Of a DNA stretch of 27,822 bases, positions 19,581 through 27,822 are shown piece after piece (position 1 is the stretch's first letter; each line of letters begins with the position of its first letter). Under the pieces are notes generated by a model. That model did no database searches, was not told the DNA's origin, and saw only the letters and a list, made by a program, of their open reading frames with translations. The stretch is taken from the NCBI GenBank assembly GCA_013115125.1, contig JABANN010000459.1, positions 1 through 27,822 on the forward strand, in the 5' to 3' direction. The position numbers were made by a program, and so were the translations under genes. The stretch comes from Perkinsus olseni. Its lineage: Eukaryota; Perkinsozoa; Perkinsida.

Positions 19581-20570
19581 AGGGCGCGATAGTTGACCAT
19601 TTGTATTGTTCCTCGACACGTTTCTATTGTGGACTTTTGAGCGTTGAGCTTGTGAATTATAGGCGATATAATCGTACGAGCTGCGAAAGTAGGATCGACA
19701 GAAGTCCCGAGAAATTGCGCCGTTGTATGAAAGTGCAAGGACGCCGTCGGCGTCATTCGAAGCATACCAAATTACGTTGTCGCCGGCGTCTAAGGTGAGT
19801 CCCATCATAGGACTGAGGCGGATCACTATGTCCGTGATTGAGCAGCCCTCTGAGCAATCAAGTGATAGGCCGCTCACATAACGAGCCGTGCGAGCATGCC
19901 CTCCGTGTCCCCGAATCGTCGTGATCGCACAAAATGGTGGGGCCCACCCACTTGGTGGGTATATGTTTTGTGAATTGTGTTAAGAATAATGTGAAGATTT
20001 CTTTAGAGAATCTGGTGCTGACGTTTAAAAAAAGAATATTCTTGTTCTGAAACCCGAGGATCGGATTCCGTCGGAATCACTCCGACGATTCCTGTCGCTA
20101 GTTTAAACTTCCGTTTGAAGCTTTTTCCGCCTCCTTACTTTATTTTCCACAATTCTAATTTTTTTCGGCCGAAATCGAGTTGTCTTGGTTGCCAAACCAT
20201 TCTCGCTTGTTGTATCCATTAGGTACTACTACCCGGACGTGCCTTATCAAGAAACCAACCGATTACCTACCTGTTTGATCTCCTCTCGTGTATTCCATCT
20301 AACCAGGGACTATCATCTTGAATGGCTGCTTCAATACCATTCCCATTCTCGTACGCCACTACCATTCGCCCGCCCAACCCCTTCACCATTCTATCTCCCT
20401 CTGTCAACATGAGTACCTCTTTTTCTACTCCTGGGGGCCACCCCCAAGGTCCCGAAAATATTCAGACGACTCGCCCGATTTCTTCCTTTGGCGGGAAGAA
20501 CTGGGACTTCGATGTAATCAGCCATGGCTTTGTGCCATCCCTAAGGGCTCAGCCCTTTCTAGGCCTATAT
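19581..20570. other. Intergenic region after ATP23
   Basis: About 1 kb without a recognised gene. Plus- and minus-strand open stretches overlap each other and have biased, chance-like composition. Around 19940-19970 GGGCCCACCCACTTGGTGGGT can fold into a short hairpin. Nothing else stands out. Confidence 0.5.
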
Positions 20571-22347
20571 CATTGACAATAATCTCATCGTCCTGGACGT
20601 TGCGTCCAGTAATCCAGGTTTTACCCGATATATAGCACCAGTCACAACAGCGTCTCTTCCATATCGGGCACATTTATTGATGGTACGGTGATACTTGAGA
20701 TACATAAGCCATTTTTCGCATGGGTCATAGTGTGCTGTTAGTAACTGCCAGTTACTCAGTCTTTGAATTATGAACCACTCCACCGGTTACTTTTTCCTCT
20801 GGGAGTAATTGTCGCGCACACCATCTTATATGACTGATGACTCGGAAACCGCCCGATTTACGGGGCATATTGTTTGAGGGTAATAAGCCAAGCTAGGTAC
20901 TTGAGATATGTCAAATTAAGTCTGAACCTCTGCAACCACTATGACTTCGGCAACTGTCTCCGTCACCGGCTTGACTTTAACCAGTCGCCATGAATCATAA
21001 TTAAGGTCGAATAAATAATCGAATAACCTTTAATCGTCAGTTTCCACATCATCCTTTCATCATATGGTCAGAGTGGTAACCCTCGGAGTTCAGCTCATTG
21101 GATTCAGCTCATTGAGAACTCCTCAAGGTAGTCTTAAGCCTCGCGATTGTTCCAGCGAGCTCTCTCACCACCATAAAAGTGGCAGGGGAACAGCCAGTCC
21201 GCAGAGTCTCGAACGGACTCCGCTGCTCGAGAATAGGTACAGTACGAAGAAACCAATCCGGTCCCAATTTGCCGACCGCGGTATCGATCATAGTAAAAGG
21301 CATGATTAGCTGGGATGTACGGGTTCCGTACTACCAAGCAACATTGAACTTCAATGATTGCAGACATCCAAGCGACTATAACGGAATATTGTTCCGCAAT
21401 GATCAAGGTGTTACCTAGCCCACTGTTAGGCCACCCTGAGGCCAAGGCCTCACACTGGTGAACGCGTATCCCTAGCTTAGACTGTCGAACTTAGACAGAT
21501 GGGAGGAGCAGCCATTTGAACTCTCTGAATCTACCTCCCATATCCGTAGAGTAGCCTACTGCATTGCGATTTCGTATTCGGTAATCATATATCAAGTCGA
21601 TTTGGCGTGAAACTTTCAGGTTGAAGTAACTCCTTAATCTGTAAGTACTTCTCGCAGCTTCCGTGAGGCTCCCCAATGTTGTCTTGTAAACTCCGAGCCA
21701 TAAGGACAGAATCCCGTCCGTTGAACCTCCGAAGAATCTTATGACTCTGCTGAGTACAGGGGCTTCCCGGGTCCATGAGCCAGTGGGAACAACATCAGAC
21801 TTCATTAGGCATGTGAGGGCGCACTAGAGCTGAATGACGCTTTCGCTTTTGCATGCACGTTCTGAGGAGGCCTGATTCGGCCATCCATCGAGGCTCGTTG
21901 ACAGCTAAGACGCTCAACTCTATCAATTCGCCGTATTTTCCCGCCAAACCGCCGTACGCGTCCCGCCGCAGGACTCCTGCGGATAACATACGAATCTGAT
22001 GAGATCCCTCATTGTAGTACCCCTGTTTCTTGATGATAATGACCTGCGTTTGGCTGCATTTGCAATTGCCTGCATCCCTTTATAGCCACGGGAAAGGTAG
22101 CATCGAAAAAAAGGCTATGGCTGCCATAAGGGCGGTGCTTTCCAATGGAACATCCTCTGTTTGAAACCAGACTTACCGGTAGACCTTTGTCGCCGAACTC
22201 AAGAGCCAGAATCTTAATGGACGATGTAATAAGCTCAGACTGCTTACGCCTCTCGCAAGTAGACTTACACGAAGTGTGAATCCTTACGCGCCGTTTCCGC
22301 TTTGCAGTTTCGCTGCAAATTACAATAATACGGTTAATTGATTTCAT
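20570..22347 (-). pseudogene. Decayed minus-strand coding remnant, family unknown, possibly a mobile element
   Basis: Several consecutive minus-strand open stretches have protein-like composition, for example DTAVGKLGPDWFLRTVPILE and RRDAYGGLAGKYGELIELSV, and the string GKTWITGRNV at the left end. They lie in different frames over about 1.8 kb and show no intron-exon logic, so I read them as one broken, old coding element. The leftmost part weakly resembles 4596-4919. I cannot name the family. A retroelement polyprotein or a dead host gene are both possible. It is treated as a fossil. Confidence 0.35.
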
Positions 22348-22366
22348 TTGAACAGTTCTGACATTA

Positions 22367-25300
22367 ATGTCGTCGTCGACGGATATTCCAGGAGGCCAAT
22401 CTGAAGATGATCACACCCAATCCAGGGAGGAGGCTCAACAGGTGGTGGCTCGATCGAAGTCTTCATTCAACCAACCAAGTCATCCCGGTGAGTCAGGTCA
22501 ACCAACTGGAGAATGACGTTAGGGGCGCCGAGACTGAAGTCGATCAGGAGCAAGAAGTGAGATAAGTCCTCCGAAATTTCTTGATCCGGCATCGTAGCTC
22601 CCTCTCTGTCAGACGATGGTAGAAGCGAGCGGCGAGGCAAGGGAGGAGGTAAGACATGGTGGCACATGTTTGCTCTTCCGGTGGTGGGTGCAATTCCCAG
22701 CCATGATAGGGTTGTAGACCTTGTCGTCGATTCGATAATACTGCCCAATGTCTGTCAATGACCGCCCTACGGGAAGACCTGACTGTTAGTCGCCTGAAGC
22801 ACGCTCAGGTTGAACGGTTTAACGTGCCACGTTCAGGTTGAAGACTACGAGGTGATTGACTCAGAGGACTGCCAGCCTGGCGAGGAATCTTTCGAAGGAC
22901 CTCCGGAAGTGAGTGATGAGAGGCGGCTTCTTCATCGCCGGCTCAGTGAGCTGGTGACTCGAATAGCGCACACCGTTTTTGTTGCGAACTGTGACACGGT
23001 TGAGTCATTGACGCCCGGCCTTGTGGCATCGTGAGCGTCGGAGCAAACCTCGGCCACCTTCTGCCCGGACCATGAACTCGATGTTTCGGGCAGCAGGTGG
23101 TCGCACTTCTCTACTACTCTACTACCGGAACTTCATACTATGTGGTGGCTCACACTTCTCACGGGGAGCCGAAGGCTGCATCGCGGCTCAAGCAACTAAT
23201 TTACACCCTCTCAGTTGCACACGAGCGTCTACTGGTTCATTGTGTGATTTAGCGGCTATGCAGCATAGCCTAGCGACGATTACCAACGCTATTCTTCAAG
23301 GGTCTCTAGCCAGCCACTGCTGTACACAAATTGATTTCTTTTTCGGAGCTCAGGCCGCCGAGAGCCCTGGCGATCAACTGGTGGAAGCGGCGTTTAAGGG
23401 GGAAGCGATTGACGTACAATAGACGACGGTTGCCTGTGGTGACTAATCATTCTCCGTTCTTCAGGTTGAAGGCACTGCAGCAGACCCGTTCACTGAGGAT
23501 ATCAATGGAAACGAGAAAGAGATCAAGGATGCTGATGCTGTACCGTCGGATGCGATCAGTCCGAGCCAAAATTCGGACAGGCTGAAGGTCTTGCTTTTCG
23601 AACTACTAGTTTGGACTGGTAGAACGGCGAGGACTCTATGTTCGCGCAGTCATCAATATCAGCAGCCACTTTTGAGACTCTTTCTCTATGAATTGATTAT
23701 TTTATGGTCCACGGCTGAGCACGCAGCGCTACCCGCGGCGCAGGTTAGACAGCAACAGGAGCTGGTGGCCCTCACTGAACAGCGGAATCGCCTGGAGGAT
23801 ATGTTGCGGCAGGCGAGGGCGCGAAAAGAGCGTCTGCTCAAGTACACCGCCTTCTCTCTTGGCTGGCGGCTGAGACGGCTGTGTTTAGAGACAGGGATGC
23901 CGTCGAAGCTAGGACGGCTCAGTGGATCGATTTGGAAAAGAAGAAAAACCGTAGGGGCGCTGAGTGTTCCGTAGGCAAACCCTGGTACTCAGAGGAGGGT
24001 GAGAAGCCTGGAGAGGAGGGGGTGGCAGAACCAGATATCAAAGTAGAGGTCGAGGGTTCGATCCTCGGGTGTGGCATTTCTCTGCAGGTGACGGACCACA
24101 AGTACATAACTCTCCTTCACAGTGTGCACTCTGCCCGTCTGGGACTCAGAGAACAGGAGGTGAGTGTTTTCGTGTTGCGAACATCACAGTCATACACTAT
24201 ATTGCTATGCCGTATCCAAGGGGTTTCAAATGTCTCAGTGCAATATCTCGACGTAGAAAATGTAGTAGTAGAACGCATCAACGGTAGATTGAGCTCATTT
24301 TGAACGAGATGGAGCAGATAGAGAGTGGAGTAGTTGAGAGAATGGGAGTTGATGATACGAAAGCTGACATGAGCCCAGCTTGCCTGTGTTATGTAGAAGA
24401 TGTATTGAATGCAATTGGTGCAGAAATCACCAATTTGGTGGACGGCATTCGCATGTGTTCCTTTAACGCAATTATAAACACCTCAGGACTGCACTAGAGA
24501 CTTTCGGCGAGAGTCTTGGGTCTGTCACTGTCATTCTCGAGTGTAGCGTCGACTCTCGTCGGCTCCAATTTTTTCTGTATACCTGGAAAGGTCGCCTTGC
24601 GATTTACCAGGGTGGAAGGGCGTATCTCTTCTCTCAGGATAGAAGCACGAAGGCCGTGGATGACCTCCGAGCGGTGTTGGAGGATAAGAAAGCCAAAGTT
24701 GCCGAATGTCGAGATGCTCTCAGGTGGGGATGCCTGATCTGCGTAGGGTCGAGACCGACTGATTGATGACACAACACCGGGGTTTTGCCATCTTGAATCC
24801 ATTGCTTCTGACCGCGGTCTGAGCTTCTTCTACAATCAGCCCAGTCCCACACCCGGACCGCTACCCTCCCGGATAGACCGGCTGATTGAGAACACAACAC
24901 CCGGGCTTTGCCACCTGGGATGCAACCTTTCATTTGCTGTCTTCTTATCATCCGCCACTTAGCTTCGGCGTAGCTTTCTATCGGAGAAAAATAGGATCAG
25001 CCGTGTGTACTTAACAGTGCGCATTGTAGCTGTTGATCAGAGAATTCAAACGTCAAGTGGCGCGAAACAGCGAGTACGTGCGCAGCGGGAAGAAGATACC
25101 TCTCAAGGTCATCCAGGTGAGTGAACAGATCAGAATCGGACTTATTGTCCATGGAGTTTATCGGTTTGATGTCGACTGTTGATTGGCCCGCTTGTGAATT
25201 CTGATGCCGTCTTTTGGACCGTTTTGAAGAGAGTGTCGGAGCTCACAGGCAGCGCTAGACGCCCTGTCATGACCCAAACTGAAGGCCGTCATCAATTGAA

Positions 25301-26236
25301 GTAAAAACTTCCATAAATTAGACTACTGTTATGAATGAGACTGAGCGGCGTTTAAGTAAACGCTGTTTTCCTCGTCGCAGGAAGTTGAGGACTTTGAACT
25401 GGACAAGAACAGCGAGGTGGAGGAAGCTCGAGAGACGCACATAACGCTGAAGAACCGACTGACTAAGCTTGAAGAGGAGCTCCGCAAGAAGGACCAGCTA
25501 GCAGAGGGCCTTCATCTTATAGGTTCGTCCTTGATGGTTCAGAGCAGCAAAATTCGGGCTTTTATCGGTCGCCCTGTTATACTTGTGATGCGTCTAGCGT
25601 TCCCTTTCTTCTATGCGATGTGGTGGTCGTCAGATTTCGAGCAGCTGAAGATTGAAAACCAGACTCTGAGTGAGAAGATTGAGGAACGTCAAGAACAAGT
25701 TCAGAGACTAAAGAAGAAGACAGTCACCACAATACAAGTCTGTCGCTTGAATATAGATGCCGGGATTCGAACCCGGGACCTTTTGCATGTAAGCAGGCCT
25801 GCTGCCTCCCTCTAGGTTCTGGCTCACATGCGAGAGAAAATGCAATTCCTTGAGAAACGAGGAGAGATCATTCACTCCTCTCTAGCTGAGCTGGACAAAG
25901 TAGGGGAGTTCCGAAAGTTTCCGATTTTCTGGACTTTCTGTTTTCTTACTTTTCATTCCGTTTTGGTCTGCAGGAGTTGGTCGGCCAAAGAGATCTCATC
26001 GCTAAAACGAAGCACGACCGTGACGAGTACCGCACCGAGAACGATCGACTGCGAGAGCAGGCCGGGATAGTTGACTCGACGCTCATCACGAAGGACCATG
26101 AGAACAGGTGCCGACCTTTGAGTGGTCTCTGCCACGAGTCGTTGGCAGGAAAGGGCGAGTGGCGGAGCTGAAGGAGATCGTCGCCGCTTTGCATGGGAAT
26201 CATGAGAGGCTGTTGAATTACGTGGCTAAACGATGA
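22367..26236 (+). CDS. CCDC96: CCDC96/FAP184 homologue: axonemal coiled-coil protein
   Basis: CCDC96 (FAP184) works with CCDC113 (FAP263) near the nexin-dynein regulatory complex and radial spokes of motile cilia, so this implies a flagellated stage. Exons joined in phase: 22367-22441, 22497-22556, 22613-22648, 22837-22953, then after an unresolved gap 23354-23413, 23465-23587, 23744-23841, 23889-23970, 24088-24159, 24288-24329, 24638-24723, 25041-25116, 25381-25522, 25634-25737, 25816-25899, 25974-26107, 26149-26236 (about 492 residues). The first third is acidic and low-complexity. The rest is heptad-rich, ending in the conserved CCDC113/96 coiled-coil domain: LKNRLTKLEEELRKKDQLAE, GLHLIDFEQLKIENQTLSEK, IEERQEQVQRLKKKTVTTIQ, VLAHMREKMQFLEKRG, TKHDRDEYRTENDRLREQ. 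Match to CCDC96 is better than to CCDC113. The smallest introns are 41 and 47 nt. The exons before 23744 are less certain than those after. Confidence 0.88.
22649..22836 (+). other. CCDC96 intron with a weak tRNA-like hairpin
   Basis: GGTGGGTGCAATTCCCAGCC near 22684-22702 resembles a T arm (GGTNCAATTCC against GGTTCGANTCC) but departs at several positions. Listed only because other introns of the same gene carry stronger matches. Confidence 0.25.
23971..24087 (+). other. 117-nt CCDC96 intron with a tRNA-like hairpin, open in frame
   Basis: The intron is set by phase: ...NRRGAECS joins VTDHKYITLLH. It ends with AGAGGTC, then the stem-loop CGAGG-GTTCGAT-CCTCG near 24051-24067, which resembles a sense-strand variable loop and T arm with one base lacking from the B box. 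Length is a multiple of three and the frame has no stop, so read-through would insert 39 residues. Coding status is therefore slightly uncertain. Confidence 0.4.
24752..24923 (+). repeat. Diverged direct repeat pair in a CCDC96 intron
   Basis: Copies at 24752-24800 and 24875-24923 (offset 123) share AGACCGRCTGATTGA, ACACAACACC and GGGYTTTGCCA. They lie in the 317-nt intron 24724-25040. Confidence 0.78.
25738..25815 (-). pseudogene. 78-nt CCDC96 intron occupied by an antisense tRNA-like sequence
   Basis: On the minus strand the intron reads from CTAGAGGGAGGCAGCAGGCC through CTGCTTACATGC and AAAAGGTC to a perfect T arm, CCGGG-TTCGAAT-CCCGG, then CATCTATA. This matches the D arm to 3' end of an alanine- or valine-type tRNA, including an exact B box (plus-strand 25763-25773) and the AGGTC variable loop. 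The anticodon loop is about one base short, and the 5' acceptor strand falls in the exon and does not pair, so it is a tRNA relic. Intron borders are fixed by phase: ...TTIQ joins VLAHMREK, in the middle of the conserved domain. Confidence 0.65.
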
Positions 26237-26348
26237 TCGATTTCAGTGTGTGACCAGTACATTTTCAAGAGTTGCGTTAGTATCGGGGAATCGGCAACAT
26301 GGACAGTGGTGAGACGATAGGGTTCTGTTGCTTCTCCGTTGTTGCCCA

Positions 26349-26582
26349 TAGTCAACGCGAGGCGAGAAGGAGTGAAAAGTCTATCAACCTAGTTCCGTTA
26401 GAAGTGTGAGCTTTGTGCGCATGCTAGATTGGATAACTCAACAAGAGTCGTTTACAGTGCTTCTTGAGTTATAACTACAGTAATAACAAGTAGCAACGTG
26501 GTTCTTGTAGTCATCGCGAGGCGAGAGGGAGCGCGAAGTCTATCAACCTAGTTCCATCGAGGTGTCAGCTTTGCACGCATGC
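26349..26582 (+). repeat. Diverged direct repeat pair downstream of CCDC96
   Basis: Copies at 26349-26424 and 26508-26582 (offset 159) share TAGTCAWCGCGAGGCGAGA, AAGTCTATCAACCTAGTTCC and AGCTTTG followed by GCATGC. They are noncoding and lie in the roughly 610-base gap between CCDC96 and the next gene. A weak tRNA-like hairpin (CCCGGGTTCAAAACGCGG) sits further right near 26740-26757. Confidence 0.82.
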
Positions 26583-26848
26583 ACAAGATGGTCGGTGCAG
26601 AAGCACATCGTCCAGTCGGGTCGAACTAAGCCGTTGGATTCAACAGCACATAGTGAGGTTAAGCAGAGGTTTGCTCATTTCTGCCTCACGCATGGCATCT
26701 TACACTTATAGACCACACTGCGGTGGATCTCAAAAAGATCCCGGGTTCAAAACGCGGCTCAGTCACTTCTCTGTCATTTATATATTAGTGCTAGCCTCGA
26801 GCTGACAGGCCTATTGTGATACGCTAGTCGGCCTAGTATAGGTCCACT

Positions 26849-27456
26849 ATGGGACATTGCAAGTCGAAAGATACCCTATCGTCTGATGTTAAGGGAAACG
26901 CTGCCTCTGCCTCTGCTTCAGTTCTCCAGCCGTTAATCTAGAAGAATCTTGCAATCTTGGATTTCCCCAATATTTGGTGAGTTGCACGTACCGCAGAGCT
27001 CGGCCGGTCCGAAGGCATGGAGCTAAGCCACTCGTCATCTTTCAGGGGGTATCTTTGCTTCACCCATGCCCTTCACAGAAAGCTTCTCGAATCCCGAGAC
27101 AGCAGCTAAGGCCAGGTTCGCTTCCTGATCATGGCGGGCGGAGTTGAAGCTAGCTGAGGTTGGTATGTTTTCGCAGCGCTTGCCCGTGGAGACCTACCCA
27201 GTGGTTATGATGGTTACCGCAAGCCCGAGGTAATACGACGATCCTATGGCGTCTGGGTATAGTAGCTCAGGTGGGGATGTGGGATTTCATGAGGGAATGG
27301 TTGAATGATGGTATTACAGTTGATGTTGGTAATAGTATGATCATTGGTGATGGTGGTGGCAGAGTTAAGGACCAGTCTGATAGAGATTTCAAGTTTGCCT
27401 TTAATGTTGGCCTCAAGTTCATGGATGAGTCCTTCCTTATTAATACTCCTCCCTAG
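26849..27456 (+). CDS. Unrecognised multi-exon gene, N-terminus beginning MGHCKSKD
   Basis: Candidate exons are 26849-26880, 26942-26975 and 27045-27100 or so (MGHCKSKDTLS, then RILQSWISPIFG, then GIFASPMPFTESFSNPETAA), then LARGDLPSGYDGYRKPE ending 27229, then 27271-27456 (VGMWDFMREWLNDG, DQSDRDFKFAFNVGLKFMDE, stop TAG). The first two joins and the 41-nt intron 27230-27270 are in phase with GT-AG borders. The join between the third and fourth pieces is not resolved. The Gly2 and Cys4 start would suit N-myristoylation plus palmitoylation. I recognise no family. Coding-like text in other frames continues to the right edge (LPPPLRHFYSAITPFNGPRP), so the gene may extend past 27456 with a different exon structure, or a neighbour begins there. 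Confidence 0.4.
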
Positions 27457-27822
27457 CATGACTTTCTCTTCTCATCGATCGCTGTTGACTTGCCTCCTCC
27501 CCTTCGCCACTTCTACTCAGCCATTACCCCTTTCAATGGTCCTCGGCCTCTCCAAAGGTTCGAGTCTTCTACTTCTCACAGGTAGGTGCTCTCCTCCACC
27601 AACCCATCGATCATCCAAGTTCAGTTGAAGTGTTCACAGCCGCTGGATTGGCGTTGGGGTCGATCTTCATGTCAACTTGGCGGGTCGGCGCGGTAGTATC
27701 TTCGATGTACCTCCGTTTGCTTCATCGGCCATCATCCCTTCAGGGCAGCCAGTATCTCTCGGGCAGCTACGTTGGAGATATCGATAAGAATGATGACCAA
27801 GTGGATGATGGTCGACTCCCCT
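27457..27822 (+). other. Possible further coding exons running off the right edge
   Basis: Frames here have protein-like composition (SAITPFNGPRPLQRFESS before a possible donor GTAGGTGC near 27582; AAGLALGSIFMSTWRVGAVV later, hydrophobic like a membrane segment). No start, stop or family could be settled. Confidence 0.25.

Noticed and set aside
22810-23034. Single 74-codon exon running to 23034 in CCDC96
   Set aside because: Composition stays convincing only to about 22953 (RRLLHRRLSEL), where a GTGACT donor follows; the rest has no heptad or acidic character and ends in a stop.
25738-25815. Functional antisense alanine or valine tRNA in an intron
   Set aside because: The 5' acceptor strand does not pair with CATCTAT and the anticodon loop is too short.
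25900-26203. Minus-strand open stretches of 60-85 codons
   Set aside because: They are antisense shadows of CCDC96 exons, whose plus-strand protein is clearly conserved.
27344-27628. 94-codon plus-strand frame rich in Ser and Leu
   Set aside because: It is a shifted reading of the exon 27271-27456; the VGMWDF frame has more natural composition and joins in phase to the exon before it.

Overview
The window looks like nuclear DNA of a unicellular eukaryote. The conserved genes on the right are cut into many short GT-AG introns (41 to about 600 nt), base composition is near 50% GC, and proteins of flagellated protists are present. Perkinsus or another alveolate is my best guess (about 0.5). It rests on gene style, the close packing of genes, and a fixed AG|leader|ATG arrangement compatible with spliced-leader trans-splicing. 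No spliced-leader gene was seen.

Layout. From 1 to about 11.2 kb the DNA is repeat-rich and almost free of conserved genes. It starts with a tandem array of a tiny secreted six-cysteine peptide gene: two intact copies (ATG at 504 and 2052) and a broken third copy (about 5510-5544) whose repeat unit is split by roughly 2 kb of foreign DNA. A decayed hAT (DUF4371-type) DNA transposon follows on the minus strand (about 6380-8088), with a cluster of GTGTAC repeats on its left. Next come a diverged dispersed repeat and a helix-turn-helix transposase remnant (about 9540-9890). From 1.9 to 11.2 kb the DNA is studded with palindromes of unrelated sequence that nearly all have one unpaired central base.

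From about 12.3 kb the window is genic, all on the plus strand. A 16-exon DNAJC2/zuotin homologue (ribosome-associated J protein with two SANT domains) spans 12815-17728. A 6-exon ATP23 mitochondrial metallopeptidase spans 18174-19580. A many-exon CCDC96/FAP184 axonemal coiled-coil protein spans 22367-26236. Part of an unrecognised multi-exon gene starts near 26849. I worked out exon joins by codon phase; DNAJC2 and ATP23 close perfectly, while CCDC96 has one unresolved stretch (22954-23353). Between ATP23 and CCDC96 lies a decayed minus-strand coding remnant.

The two most notable structural signals are (1) the swarm of odd-length palindromes confined to the accessory half, and (2) tRNA-like sequences with Pol III B boxes inside introns of DNAJC2 and CCDC96. 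One 63-nt intron consists mostly of a tRNA-like piece bounded by a GGTAAA duplication. The three conserved genes act in different places (ribosome, mitochondrion, flagellum), so there is no sign of a shared pathway.
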